From Belliella baltica DSM 15883 (GTDB lineage: Bacteria; Bacteroidota; Bacteroidia; Cytophagales; Cyclobacteriaceae): a stretch of 64,000 bases of DNA. How positions within the stretch are numbered: the first letter of the stretch is position 1; every line of letters starts with the position of its first letter. Below, piece by piece: positions 8,831-18,178 of the stretch. The stretch is taken from contig NC_018010.1 of the NCBI RefSeq assembly GCF_000265405.1, forward strand, positions 2,067,501 through 2,131,500. Direction: 5' to 3'. Under the pieces are notes generated by a model, which searched no databases, was not told the origin of the DNA, and saw only the letters and a program-made list of their open reading frames with translations. The translations under genes were made by a program, and so were the position numbers.

Positions 8831-10413
8831 GTAACTACTCAGGTACATTATTTACTGACCAATATTCAAGTATTTGGAGTCTTGTTGCCCTCTGTGGTGT
8901 ATTGATGCGTATTTGTATGTGAATGTACGAAAATCAGCTTTAAAGTTGGTTTATCCACATTTTTTTGTGGGGAAAAACAGCGTGGATTATTGGTATTCAT
9001 GGGATTATGTGCTGATATTCAGGAAACATTTCTATAGTATATTGGACCACAGGGATACGCTTATTCAGGAACTGATCAAGATGAACCTCCAGCTTATGGA
9101 GCAGGTCAAGTCTTTAAAATCTAGGGTATCCGATTTGGAAAATGAGCTTGCCCGTTACCGTAATCCCAAAAACAGCCGCAACAGCTCGGTTCCCCCTTCA
9201 AAAGACGAGAACCGCCCCAAAAAAAATCAGAGTCTCCGTCAGGATACAGGGCGCAAAACCGGCGGTCAGCCTGGACACAAAGGCCATACCCTTGAAATGA
9301 CATCCTCCCCGGACATAATAGAAAACCACATCCCTTTATTCTGTACCTGCTGTGGTGGTGATCTGTCGGCGGTTCCAGCAGAACTGTCCTCCAAAAGACA
9401 GGTCCTGGATCTTCCTGTGATTAAAGTGGTATGTACCGAGCATAGAATCTTTTCCAAAAACTGTTCCTGTGGAGAAAAGATCAGTGGGTCATTCCCTGAC
9501 AATATCAATGCCCCCATACAGTACGGGAGCGGTGTTGAAACCATTGTCGGTTATCTGCATGCCAGACAGTATGTTCCCTATAGAAGGATGAAAGAACTTC
9601 TCAGGGACTGCTTCGGTATTAATCTCAGCGAGGGGAGTATCGATAACATTATCGGTAGGTTTGCCCGCAAGTCTGCACCAATATATGCAAAGATAAAGAC
9701 GGCAGTCTCTAAAAGTCCTGTGATAGGAGCTGACGAGACTGGGGCTAAAGTGGATGGAAACAAACAGTGGGTCTGGACTTATCAGACCGAGGAACTCACC
9801 CTGTTAGCTATATCTGAATCACGTGGACTTAAGGCGATGAATACACATTTTCCCGATGGGTTCGGAAAGGCAGTATTGTGCCACGATGCATGGAGGGCAT
9901 ACTTCAACTATTCGGAAAACCTGCACCAGCTCTGTTGTGCACATCTGCTTAGGGAGCTCAACTACATTGTTGAACGCTATAAATCTAAATGGGCTGACAG
10001 CCTTAGGGCCCTGTTCAGGGAAGCTATCTCACTGAAGAGAAAACTCAAAAAACTATCAGATCCAGAGAATAGCAGGAGTATTGCTTCCATTGAAGAGAAG
10101 ATGGATAACCTACTCGCCCAACCTGTAGAGTCAAAACATAAAGAAGCAGTATCCCTACAAAAAAGACTCCTGAAATACAGAAAGTCACTTTTTACTTTTC
10201 TCTATCACCAAAAAGTACCACCGGATAACAATGCCTCTGAAAGAGCCATACGCAACATCAAGGTGAAACAAAAAATATCAGGACAGTTCAAATCCAACAA
10301 TGGAGCTGAAAACTTCAGTGTTATAAGATCCGTCGTGGATACCCTGATCAAACGTTCGGGAAATATCTTAGAAAATCTAAATCATATAGCTAATTTACAA
10401 CCTGAGTAGTTAC
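8831..10413 (+). mobile_element. IS66-family insertion sequence, 1583 bp
   Basis: The terminal inverted repeat GTAACTACTCAGGT at 8831-8844 is matched by its complement at 10400-10413. The ends begin with GTAA, as in IS66, and flank a perfect 8-bp target duplication. It carries a single transposase gene and no tnpA or tnpB, as in the ISBst12 subgroup. The intact ends, exact duplication and intact transposase point to recent insertion. Confidence 0.95.
9042..10409 (+). CDS. tnpC: IS66-family transposase (TnpC)
   Basis: DDE-type transposase of about 455 aa. An N-terminal coiled coil (MEQVKSLKSRVSDLENEL) is followed by the conserved GGQPGHKGHTL segment, a zinc-ribbon-like region with CTCCGG and CSCG cysteines, and the catalytic core with ADETGAKVDG and CHDAWRAYF. 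The C-terminal motif PPDNNASERAIRN carries the final acidic residue. I chose the TTG at 9042 (LDHRDTLIQEL), because the region upstream does not look like transposase; the ATG at 9081 is the other option. The stop codon TAG lies inside the right terminal repeat. The codon usage is more GC-rich than its neighbours, as expected for a recent arrival. Confidence 0.92.
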   Translation: MDHRDTLIQELIKMNLQLMEQVKSLKSRVSDLENELARYRNPKNSRNSSVPPSKDENRPKKNQSLRQDTGRKTGGQPGHKGHTLEMTSSPDIIENHIPLFCTCCGGDLSAVPAELSSKRQVLDLPVIKVVCTEHRIFSKNCSCGEKISGSFPDNINAPIQYGSGVETIVGYLHARQYVPYRRMKELLRDCFGINLSEGSIDNIIGRFARKSAPIYAKIKTAVSKSPVIGADETGAKVDGNKQWVWTYQTEELTLLAISESRGLKAMNTHFPDGFGKAVLCHDAWRAYFNYSENLHQLCCAHLLRELNYIVERYKSKWADSLRALFREAISLKRKLKKLSDPENSRSIASIEEKMDNLLAQPVESKHKEAVSLQKRLLKYRKSLFTFLYHQKVPPDNNASERAIRNIKVKQKISGQFKSNNGAENFSVIRSVVDTLIKRSGNILENLNHIANLQPE

Positions 10414-10421
10414 CTGGCATT
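10414..10421. repeat. right target-site duplication of IS66
   Basis: An exact copy of CTGGCATT at 8823-8830. Removing the element with this copy restores the reading frame of the host gene. Confidence 0.95.
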
Positions 10422-11234
10422 TAATGTTTTGTTGATTTTTGAGGTATTAGGATTGATTTTCTTGATTCCAAAGTCTGTAGCCGATTCTGTTGGAAAGCAA
10501 TTTGAGATTATATCTTTAGTGCTTTTGCGTGATGCGTTTAAAGAATTTGGACATTATTTGGAGGAAGTCAATTGGGAATTGGAGTTTGTAATGGAGTTGC
10601 TTCCAATTGTATCTGATGCATTTGGTGCGATTTTGATTTTCTTCATCACAGGTGTATTTTATAGGGTTCAAAAGCATGCTCGAATAACCCAAAGTCAAGA
10701 GGAACAAAAAAGATTTACAGCTATTAAAAAAATACTTTCCTTGTATCTGGGACTTTCTTTTTTATTTCTTGGCGTCTATGATGTGATTTTAGCTTATCAA
10801 GTACACGAGATTGTTTATAGCATTGAGTTGTTTTACACATTGTTAATTTTTACAGATGTATTTATACTTCTTTTTTCTTTGAGATATACAACAAAATACT
10901 TCAACTTATTTAGGTATTCATCTTTTGCTTTGGCAACGATCTTTTTAAGATTGACATTATCAGCTCCTGCTTATTACAATGTAATCTTGGCTATAATAGC
11001 TGGATTGATGGTTTTGGGAGTGAGTTATATTTATAATCGCCTCTTATCAAAACAAGTTATAGAAGATTGAAAAGTAGTGCTTCAAATATCGAAAAAATAA
11101 GTCCTTGATATAGAGCATAAAATAAGTTTAAGGCTTGTAAATGGGATTTTTTTTATAGGAGAGTTTGGAAAAAAACAAACATCCTGCTATGTTTGCATCA
11201 CAATAACGGAAAGCGTTGTTGTTTTCAATAAAAT

Positions 11235-11308
11235 TCCTCCTTAGCTCAGTTGGTTAGAGCACATGACTGTTAATCATGGGGTCCTAGGTTCAAGCCCTAG
11301 AGGGGGAG
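11235..11308 (+). tRNA. tRNA-Asn (anticodon GTT)
   Basis: The cloverleaf is complete. Acceptor arms TCCTCCT (11235-11241) and AGGGGGA (11301-11307) pair with one G-T pair, the D-arm TTAGCTCAGTTGGTTAGAGC is canonical, the anticodon loop is CTGTTAA, and the T-arm is CTAGG-TTCAAGC-CCTAG. The encoded 3' end reads GCA. About 160 bases upstream (11071-11234) hold nothing else I recognise. Confidence 0.97.
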
Positions 11309-11312
11309 CAAA

Positions 11313-11339
11313 AGCCTTGCAGAAATGCAAGGTTTTTTT
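11313..11339 (+). terminator. tRNA-Asn terminator
   Basis: A hairpin with arms GCCTTGCA and TGCAAGGT around GAAA is followed by a run of T residues just after the tRNA. Confidence 0.85.
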
Positions 11340-11420
11340 GTTTTAGACAACTCTAGAAACCATTTATTTTTTTCAATACAATAGTTGAGTAACTTAGTTT
11401 TTTATTGAGCTGTAATAGAG

Positions 11421-12212
11421 ATGAACAAACAACTACTAATTCTAAGCAATGATTTACTTTCAGAGTACTTGGAAAAAGCGCCGAAAGGTTTAAATCATGC
11501 TTTTGAAGCATTGAAAGACGCCGAAATCTCAACAGATAGCTTTAGTTTTTACACCTCTGTATCCTCCGTATACAGTAGCAAAATAGAAGGAGAGGCTATG
11601 GAATTAGATAGTTACGTTAAACACAAGAAATTCGGCATTGAGTTTTCACCAGATTTCACTAGAAAAATAGATGACCTGTACGACGCCTACACCTTTGCAA
11701 AGGTCAATGAGCTCAATAAGGAAACCATTGCCCAAGCCCATTCATTGCTCAGCAAAAATATCCTTACTAAAAACAGGCAGGGAACGTACCGCACACAAAA
11801 CATGTATGTCTCCACTCCTGATGGCCGTATTGAATATGTAGCGGCCTCACCTTTTGAATTAGAGGCAGAAATGGAAAAGTTTTATACCGATTTGACGCTA
11901 CTACTCAAAACAGAAATGTCTATCGAAGAAGCTTTTTTTTATGCCTCAATGATTCATTTGGTTTTTGTCAAAATACATCCTTGGAATGATGGAAACGGCA
12001 GAAGTGCCAGATTAATAGAAAAATGGTTTTTAGCAGAAAAATTAGGCGATAAGGCCTGGTTTATACAAAGTGAAAAAATGTATTACGACCATCATCGAAC
12101 CTACTACTCAAACATCAGACTTTTAGGCTTAGAATACTCTATGTTGGATTATAAAAATGCGCTTGCTTTTTTATTGATGCTTCCATCTTCTATACAAATC
12201 GGAAGAAATTAA
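11421..12212 (+). CDS. Fic-family protein (AMP transferase)
   Basis: A 263-aa Fic protein, a family that usually moves AMP from ATP to a hydroxyl side chain of a target protein. The core motif HPWNDGNGRSAR begins near residue 186 and keeps the catalytic His and the anion-binding GNGR. An N-terminal helix carries SSKIEGE at about residues 52-58, matching the (S/T)xxxE(G/N) inhibitory motif of class II Fic enzymes, so activity is probably self-restrained. The target is unknown, and no cognate antitoxin gene is adjacent. It stands alone downstream of tRNA-Asn, a place where acquired genes often sit. Confidence 0.88.
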   Translation: MNKQLLILSNDLLSEYLEKAPKGLNHAFEALKDAEISTDSFSFYTSVSSVYSSKIEGEAMELDSYVKHKKFGIEFSPDFTRKIDDLYDAYTFAKVNELNKETIAQAHSLLSKNILTKNRQGTYRTQNMYVSTPDGRIEYVAASPFELEAEMEKFYTDLTLLLKTEMSIEEAFFYASMIHLVFVKIHPWNDGNGRSARLIEKWFLAEKLGDKAWFIQSEKMYYDHHRTYYSNIRLLGLEYSMLDYKNALAFLLMLPSSIQIGRN

Positions 12213-12219
12213 GATATTC

Positions 12220-12471
12220 TCAAATCACCCTTGTCTCCGAATATAAATCATAAGCAGCGACAAGGAGATGATGATCGGGGCCTTGTCCGTAGCGAGTGTA
12301 TTGTTGTAAATCTTTTCTATCCTCGACATATTCTGGTGAGTAAGCAGCATAAAGTTCATCCCATATAATCATCAAATAAGCATAAGGAATTTTACTATTG
12401 CGACCTAGTTCGAGCCATTCCTCAAAAACCGACTCATCAAGTGATTTGGGATAGTCTGGTCCGTCAAACAT
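12220..12471 (-). CDS. small hypothetical protein
   Basis: An 83-aa acidic protein with many aromatic residues and no signal peptide or membrane segment. I do not recognise a family. It converges with the Fic gene, with 7 bases between their stops, and starts with MFDGPDYPKSLDE. It could be cytoplasmic. Nothing in it suggests an antitoxin of the Fic gene, which is on the opposite strand. Confidence 0.6.
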   Translation of the reverse strand: MFDGPDYPKSLDESVFEEWLELGRNSKIPYAYLMIIWDELYAAYSPEYVEDRKDLQQYTRYGQGPDHHLLVAAYDLYSETRVI

Positions 12472-12539
12472 ATTTATTGTATTTATTTCTTAAAATCAAA
12501 TTTAAATATCTCTTGTAGAAGAAAATATAAGTTTACTTC

Positions 12540-13901
12540 CTAACTGCTAACTTTTTTCACTTTCAAAGAAGTGCCTTCTGTACTGATGACTATGACTTTC
12601 TCACCTTTGTCAATAAACTCGCCCCTTGAATATGCATCATAAACTTCATCTTCCAGGAGAATTTTACCACTTGGCATCAGTCGAGTATGAGCAATTCCTC
12701 CTTTGCCTAATAAATCATTTTGATACGAAGTGGAGGTGTAGCCCTCAGAACGCTGCTGTGTAGTCGCTAATGCGATTGTACTAAATGCTTTCCATTGATT
12801 GATTTTTGGGGCAAAGAAAAAGATCAAAGCCATGGCGACAATTGCAGCCAAAATTACAGTAAGAAGCGCAACAAATAAATCACCTGATGGAACAAAAGTA
12901 AAATCAAATGCATCATTTGGAATCATCCCAAGAGTCAGTCCTGTTAAAATCCCAATAATCCCTAGAATTCCAAAAATACCAAAACCAGGAATCACGAAAA
13001 GCTCGATCAGAAGTAAAATCACGCCAACTACGAAAACTGCGATTTCCCAATTTTGAGCAAGGCCGGTCAGGTAGTATGGGATGAAATAGAGTATTATCGC
13101 AATCACCGAGGCTGCTATAGGAAAGCCCACTCCAGGAGTTTGGATTTCAAAATAGATCCCTGCAAAAATAATTAAAATTAAAAAACCACTTACAGCAGGG
13201 TTGAGGAAGATAGAAATTACTTTCTCCACATTTGACTCAGTGTATTTTATGATTTCAAAAGACTCAATGCCTTGTTTTTCTATGACCTCTGTAAGGCTAA
13301 TAACTTCACCCTCGCTAAATCCATTAGCAATAGCTTCTGACACTGAAAAAGTAATTACAGATCCTTTTTCGCTTATGCCTTCCACTTCTAAGTTTTGATC
13401 AACCATAGCTTCTGCGATTTTTGGATCTCTTCCTTTTGCTTCTGCGGTGCTTCGCATCATCGAGCGCATATATGACTGGTATTTGTCAGGAGCAGCTTCT
13501 CCACCTCCTCCCATTACCACTGTAGCAGCTCCAATACTTGAGCCAGGTGCCATATATATACTATCACAAGCAATAGAAATTAATGCTCCAGCAGATGCAG
13601 CATCTTTGTTGATCCACACATGAATTGGAACTTGTGTTTCTAGTACCATAGTTCGGATATCATCAGCATCATTGACAGCGCCTCCATAAGTGTCCATTTC
13701 TATAATGATCAAATCTGCCTCTTTGGATTCAGCTTCTTCAAGGGCTAGTTTTACTTTTCGGTTCATCCTAGGGTCAATGTCACTTTTGATTTCAAATGTG
13801 TAAACTTTCTTTTTGACATTTTGAAGACTATCTTGTTTTGAATAAGCAGAGTTTAGGACTAAGAAAAAAAGAAGGAATGTTAGCGTCAATATATTTTTCA
13901 T
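12540..13901 (-). CDS. nfeD: NfeD-family membrane-bound serine protease
   Basis: A 453-aa protein with a signal peptide (residues 1-21), a ClpP/SppA-like serine protease domain (about 30-230; the candidate nucleophile is the Ser in ASAGAL near residue 103, with the upstream GG turn in DTYGGAVND), then about five membrane segments (about 230-360), and a C-terminal OB-fold NfeD domain (about 390-450) ending in a lysine-rich strand. Such full-length NfeD proteins usually work with a stomatin partner in membrane protein quality control. No stomatin gene is adjacent here. It is divergent from the LysM gene. Confidence 0.9.
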   Translation of the reverse strand: MKNILTLTFLLFFLVLNSAYSKQDSLQNVKKKVYTFEIKSDIDPRMNRKVKLALEEAESKEADLIIIEMDTYGGAVNDADDIRTMVLETQVPIHVWINKDAASAGALISIACDSIYMAPGSSIGAATVVMGGGGEAAPDKYQSYMRSMMRSTAEAKGRDPKIAEAMVDQNLEVEGISEKGSVITFSVSEAIANGFSEGEVISLTEVIEKQGIESFEIIKYTESNVEKVISIFLNPAVSGFLILIIFAGIYFEIQTPGVGFPIAASVIAIILYFIPYYLTGLAQNWEIAVFVVGVILLLIELFVIPGFGIFGILGIIGILTGLTLGMIPNDAFDFTFVPSGDLFVALLTVILAAIVAMALIFFFAPKINQWKAFSTIALATTQQRSEGYTSTSYQNDLLGKGGIAHTRLMPSGKILLEDEVYDAYSRGEFIDKGEKVIVISTEGTSLKVKKVSS

Positions 13902-14115
13902 AAACTAATTGATTTGATTTTTGAATATACCAATATTTAAGAGATAAGCATTCAGTTCACCTTTTTGATAAGAAAAAACTTTTTAAAATAAATTATGAGG
14001 TGCCTATGACGTTTAAAAAAAGAGTATGGAACGATTTATGGAAGCCTCCGTTTCTATACTTGGATTTGATAAAATTAATCACAAATTTGTACCACAGTAT
14101 CTACCCCGATAAATT

Positions 14116-15294
14116 ATGAAAAAAAATATCCTAGTTGCGGTTTTAATTGCTTTGAGCTTTCATGTGAACGCGTCTAATTTAATAAAATTGGATTCCATTG
14201 GAATTGAAAAGGTAGGCGACAAGACTTTTATTATACATCAAGTCGAGGAAAAAGAAACCATGTTTGGAATATCGAAAAGATATTCAACATCTGTCAACGA
14301 AATCATTACAAATAATGACGAGTTGAAAGCAGGGTTGAAAATGGGGCAAAGAATTCGGATACCATACATTGCTCCAGCAGCTTTGCCTGCAGGTTCTAAA
14401 CTACATAATGTCGCTCAGGGAGAAACTTTATTCTCTATAGCTAAAACTTATGGAGTAACTGTAAGTGATATTATGGCTTGGAATAATCTGAAAGGTAATG
14501 ACCTTAGTCTAGGTCAAGGTTTAATTATACAAGGAGTTGCAAAGCCAGAGGCTCCAAAAGTAGTGGCTGAAGCAAAAGCAACTGTTCCTGCAGTAGCAAC
14601 AGCTGGAAAAGCGAAAGCAGCGGAAAACAAAGAAAGAGCTGCTGATAAGAAAGAAGAAGCGCGCAACAAAGCTGAAGAAGTTAAAAAAGAAGTGTCTCGA
14701 CCAAATGAGGCAGCTGCGAAAGCAAAAGAGGAAGTGAGGTCTGTAGAAAATGTTACAAATATTTATCCTGGAGAGTGGATTACGCATACAGTAGAACAAG
14801 GGGAAACTTTATTTGCGGTAGCGAAAAGATACGATTCGAAAGTTGAGGATTTGATTACTTGGAATGGGTTGTCATCAAATAACCTTTCAGTAGGTCAGAA
14901 ATTGAAAGTAGGTAGAGGAGCGGCAGGACCATCGACAGTCCCTGTGGTAAGCTCAACTGTTCCAGTTATTGTCAATAATGAAAAAACAGATGCTACTTTG
15001 ACTACTCCAAAAACTGATGATGCTCCTTATAGAAATATCAAAGAAACAGGTTTGGCTGAGGTGATAGATGGGACAGGAAATCATAAAAAATATCTTGTTT
15101 TACATAAGGAGGCTCCTGTTGGGACAATTATGCGTGTAAGGAATGAAGAAAATGATATTACTATTTTTGCACGTGTTGTCGGGAAATTGCCAAATACTGG
15201 AGACAATAGCAGACTTGTAGTCAAACTCTCTAAAGCTGCTTTTGATCAATTGAGAGCTGTTAACTCGAGGTTCCCAGTTGAAGTTTCTTACTAA
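14116..15294 (+). CDS. secreted protein with three LysM domains
   Basis: A 392-aa protein with a Sec signal peptide (residues 1-19) and three LysM peptidoglycan-binding domains: about 40-85 (EEKETMFGISKRYS), 95-140 (QGETLFSIAKTYGV) and 220-268 (QGETLFAVAKRYDS). A lysine/alanine/glutamate-rich linker at about 150-210 separates the second and third. The C-terminal 85 residues resemble the double-psi beta-barrel end found in related Bacteroidota LysM proteins. It probably binds cell-wall glycan in the periplasm. No peptidase or hydrolase catalytic motif was seen, so the role is structural or unknown. Confidence 0.85.
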   Translation: MKKNILVAVLIALSFHVNASNLIKLDSIGIEKVGDKTFIIHQVEEKETMFGISKRYSTSVNEIITNNDELKAGLKMGQRIRIPYIAPAALPAGSKLHNVAQGETLFSIAKTYGVTVSDIMAWNNLKGNDLSLGQGLIIQGVAKPEAPKVVAEAKATVPAVATAGKAKAAENKERAADKKEEARNKAEEVKKEVSRPNEAAAKAKEEVRSVENVTNIYPGEWITHTVEQGETLFAVAKRYDSKVEDLITWNGLSSNNLSVGQKLKVGRGAAGPSTVPVVSSTVPVIVNNEKTDATLTTPKTDDAPYRNIKETGLAEVIDGTGNHKKYLVLHKEAPVGTIMRVRNEENDITIFARVVGKLPNTGDNSRLVVKLSKAAFDQLRAVNSRFPVEVSY

Positions 15295-15467
15295 TGCTTT
15301 ATAAACGATATTTTGAAAGTGGTTTGAAATATTATTTCTACGAAATTTTGAAATCCAAATAGAAAGAAATCCGTTTCTTCTCAAAGCACATATACCGATT
15401 GAGGTTCGATTCTTGATCGGTTTTTTCATTTATGTTTGTCATGTATTTCTCTTCCTGAAAGATCAAC

Positions 15468-15498
15468 TTTGGTATTCATAATTAAGCTTGTACTTTTG
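15468..15498 (+). promoter_or_regulatory. Bacteroidota-type promoter for the 15513 gene
   Basis: TTTG at 15468-15471 and TACTTTTG at 15491-15498 are separated by 19 bases, matching the TTTG-N19-TAnnTTTG consensus. The start codon follows after 14 bases, so the leader would be very short. Confidence 0.6.
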
Positions 15499-15512
15499 TA
15501 AGAGAAAAATTC

Positions 15513-16067
15513 ATGAACAAACTTCAACTCATATTACATCACGCTTTCAGGTATGTCTGGAATGCACTTTTTATCCTCAGTTACCCTGTATTGGCTACTT
15601 TTGGGCTACTTTTTATTGGAGTCACATATACTTTTTCAGGTTTATCGAAGTTGCTTACAAAATTACGGTCAGAACAAACACCTGGAATCCCTCAGAAATC
15701 AGATTGGGAAGTTCTATCGAATACAAATAATTTGTTAGAAGCAAAAATCCATAAACAAATCATGTTTGGCCCCACTTGCTTTCAATTGAGAAGAAAAGAT
15801 GGTGTGCCTTCAGTTTTGCAGGACTTTTACTTCGGAGGGAAAGTGAGAATTATGGAAGAAGGTATTCTTTTAGAAAAATGGAATGCTACCGATTCTAAAC
15901 AGCTTCCAGATTTTGATATTTGTTTGTATTTTCCAGATGAAGATAGATTGAAATCACTCACCAATATTAAATGTTTTGATTGGCATCTATCAGAGATAGA
16001 GGAGCAAAGCCTTTCTTTCAAATGGTTTGATGGAATTCAAGGTGGCGAAGTAAAAGTGGCGCTTTAA
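15513..16067 (+). CDS. hypothetical membrane-anchored protein
   Basis: A 184-aa protein with one long hydrophobic region, or two short segments (about residues 12-50), followed by a soluble domain of about 130 residues. I do not recognise the family. The start ATG is 14 bases behind a good promoter. The next gene starts 1 base after its stop, so the two are translated from one message. Confidence 0.7.
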   Translation: MNKLQLILHHAFRYVWNALFILSYPVLATFGLLFIGVTYTFSGLSKLLTKLRSEQTPGIPQKSDWEVLSNTNNLLEAKIHKQIMFGPTCFQLRRKDGVPSVLQDFYFGGKVRIMEEGILLEKWNATDSKQLPDFDICLYFPDEDRLKSLTNIKCFDWHLSEIEEQSLSFKWFDGIQGGEVKVAL

Positions 16068-16068
16068 A

Positions 16069-16833
16069 ATGGATTTAAAAGAGTTTTTAGATTCAAAAGT
16101 AGCAGAATATAATCAGCCAGGATTTATTGATTTAGATCCTATTTCTATTCCACATAGATTTTCAAAAAAGCAAGACATAGAAATTTCGGGTTTTATTGCG
16201 TCAATTTTGGCTTGGGGACAGCGTAAGACCATCATCAAAAAAAGTATTGAGCTGTTTGAAATGATGGACAATGTGCCTCATGAATTTATGCTAAACCATA
16301 CAGAAAATGATCTAAGGCCATTTCTTAAATTCAAGCATAGGACTTTTAATGATATAGATACTTTATATTTTATTGAATTTTTTTCTTGGTATTACAAAAA
16401 ATACGAAAGTTTAGAATTTGCCTTTTTACAAGGCTTCTCAAATGAAGTAGATGTCATGGAAAAATTACTCTCCAATTTTCATGACTTTTTCTTTCAACTG
16501 CCAGATGCTCCTCTTCGGACTAGAAAACATATTGCAACTCCTAAAAGGAAGGCTGCATGTAAGCGAATCAATATGTTTCTCAGATGGATGGTCAGGCAGG
16601 ATGACAAAGGTGTCGATTTTGGCATTTGGAAGACCATTCAGCCGAGTCAGTTGATCTGTCCATGTGATTTGCATGTGGACAGGGTGGGAAGGAAGCTTGG
16701 ACTGATTAATAGAAAACAAACCGACTGGATCACAGCTACAGAGCTTACGCAAAAGCTCCGAGAATTTGATCCAGTCGATCCTGTCAAATATGATTTTGCT
16801 CTTTTTGGCTTGGGTGTAGAGGAGAAATTTTAA
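16069..16833 (+). CDS. TIGR02757 family protein
   Basis: A 254-aa cytoplasmic protein that matches the conserved Bacteroidota family TIGR02757. Typical stretches are PISIPHRFSKKQDIEI near residue 24, GFIASILAWGQRKTI near 41, and CPCDLHVDRVGRKLG near 199. Its function has not been established, although the overall length and a helix-rich pattern recall HhH-GPD-like folds. It is coupled to the upstream membrane-anchored gene (1 base gap) and converges with the M24 peptidase gene, with 1 base between the stops. Confidence 0.85.
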   Translation: MDLKEFLDSKVAEYNQPGFIDLDPISIPHRFSKKQDIEISGFIASILAWGQRKTIIKKSIELFEMMDNVPHEFMLNHTENDLRPFLKFKHRTFNDIDTLYFIEFFSWYYKKYESLEFAFLQGFSNEVDVMEKLLSNFHDFFFQLPDAPLRTRKHIATPKRKAACKRINMFLRWMVRQDDKGVDFGIWKTIQPSQLICPCDLHVDRVGRKLGLINRKQTDWITATELTQKLREFDPVDPVKYDFALFGLGVEEKF

Positions 16834-16834
16834 A

Positions 16835-18178
16835 TTACTTTATCAAGATCAGCTCTTTCTGCGGCTCGATCAAATACCTAGCACCATCGGATGTGACCAC
16901 AGCAGTTTCTTCAACAGACATGGTCTTGGTACCGCCATTAGGTAAATTCCAAGCATGAAACCCATCAAAAGCGAAGAGCATACCTACTTTGAGTGGTTTG
17001 ACAGCAGCAGGCCTGCTTGCAGGATTTTCGAGCATGCCACCCCCTAGATTTGGGCCGATGTCATGGGCTACATATCCCACAGGGTGACCTGTACTCCACA
17101 TGACATACTCAGAGCCACGCTCTGCCATCCAGTCACGCTGTGCTTTATCCACTTGGTAGCCAAGTACACCGGGTTTCATGGCGTCCAGTGCAATTCGATT
17201 TCCTCCTATTGAAGAGTCAAAATAGAATTGTACTGAGTCAGGAGCCTGGGTTTCTCCATCTCTCAATACATAAGCGAACCTTTGAATATCAGAAACCCAC
17301 ATATCAAAGACCCGAATACCAAAGTCAATCTGGATGACATCTCCAGGTATTATGACCTTATCTGTGGCATGCGAATGACCACGGTCTGGACCTGAATTTA
17401 CATTTGGATTTTGATCTGGTGACCATGCATCGGTTACATCATATTGTTCCATTTTCTTTTTGAGAAATTTTGCAATATCTGCATCAGTACTTTTTCCAGG
17501 GATAATTTCTGCATATGCCTCATATTGCCAATCAGAAGTGAATTGAGCGGCCTGAGTCATGATTTCTACCTCTGCGGGTAATTTGATTGCCAAAAATTCA
17601 TAAACTAGTTCATCGGAGGAAATAAGCTTGCCTGCTTGCTCTCCAAGTGCTTCTTCTAAAGCTTTTCTTTGTGTATAACTCAGTCCATCTGCAAGTTCAT
17701 TTTCAGCAGAACTATTGACTGCAATGGTGCTGAAATTTTGAGTTTTGATAAATGCTGCAGCTTGATAAATGGCTGAAGCGCCTCTTTCTACTGGAATCAC
17801 TTCATCATGAATTTTGAGATCTGCCAAAGCTGTAGCTTCGCCTACGGGTGAAAATACAGTGGATTTGATTCCGTTTCCAGATTTGTGAAAAAGAAAGACA
17901 GCCGTTCCTCCAGCATTTTCCCCACCTACATGATGTGCGATAGGATCATTGTTGTTCTCTCTACAAATGATCGCCCAAGCATCTACACTAGCAGCTTCCA
18001 TGGCTTGAGGAAGGAGTTTCTGTAGCCTTTCTTTTCTGATTTCAGGCCAAGGACTAGGTCCTGCAAATGGATTTTCGAAATTAGATTTTGTAGAAATTTT
18101 CTCCTGGCAAGAGCTCAAAGAGAATAAAATAAATAATACAAACAAGAATGATTTCAATGCATTAAATAAGTGCTTCAT
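16835..18178 (-). CDS. M24-family metallopeptidase lipoprotein (Xaa-Pro aminopeptidase-like)
   Basis: A 447-aa protein with a lipoprotein signal (LFSLSSC, acylated Cys at about residue 24), so it is anchored in the envelope. The C-terminal half has the pita-bread M24 fold with metal-ligand motifs: QIDFGIRV and WVSDIQR (the two Asp), STGHPVGYVAHDIGP (His), and the final Glu in SVEETAVV. The N-terminal half is a creatinase-like domain. Family members remove an N-terminal residue ahead of proline or cleave related amide bonds; the substrate cannot be fixed from sequence. Confidence 0.85.
   Translation of the reverse strand: MKHLFNALKSFLFVLFILFSLSSCQEKISTKSNFENPFAGPSPWPEIRKERLQKLLPQAMEAASVDAWAIICRENNNDPIAHHVGGENAGGTAVFLFHKSGNGIKSTVFSPVGEATALADLKIHDEVIPVERGASAIYQAAAFIKTQNFSTIAVNSSAENELADGLSYTQRKALEEALGEQAGKLISSDELVYEFLAIKLPAEVEIMTQAAQFTSDWQYEAYAEIIPGKSTDADIAKFLKKKMEQYDVTDAWSPDQNPNVNSGPDRGHSHATDKVIIPGDVIQIDFGIRVFDMWVSDIQRFAYVLRDGETQAPDSVQFYFDSSIGGNRIALDAMKPGVLGYQVDKAQRDWMAERGSEYVMWSTGHPVGYVAHDIGPNLGGGMLENPASRPAAVKPLKVGMLFAFDGFHAWNLPNGGTKTMSVEETAVVTSDGARYLIEPQKELILIK

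Larger units (their letters stand above)
8628..11070 (+). pseudogene. integral membrane protein gene split by IS66
   Basis: The 5' fragment (8628-8830) and the 3' fragment (10422-11070) are in the same frame once the IS66 element and one copy of its 8-bp target duplication are removed. The joined gene is 852 bases and encodes 283 aa. Across the junction it reads LAFNVLLIFEVLGL. The protein has several hydrophobic segments in both parts and a charged middle region (VQKHARITQSQEEQKR). I do not recognise a family. As it stands the 5' part would give a 68-residue peptide ending in IS sequence. An apparent TTG start at 10429 is not a real start. Confidence 0.9.

Noticed and set aside
8874..9041. 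N-terminal extension of the IS66 transposase
   Set aside because: The frame is open, but the residues do not look like IS66 transposase. The family-like sequence starts near LDHRDTLIQEL, so I began the gene at the TTG at 9042.
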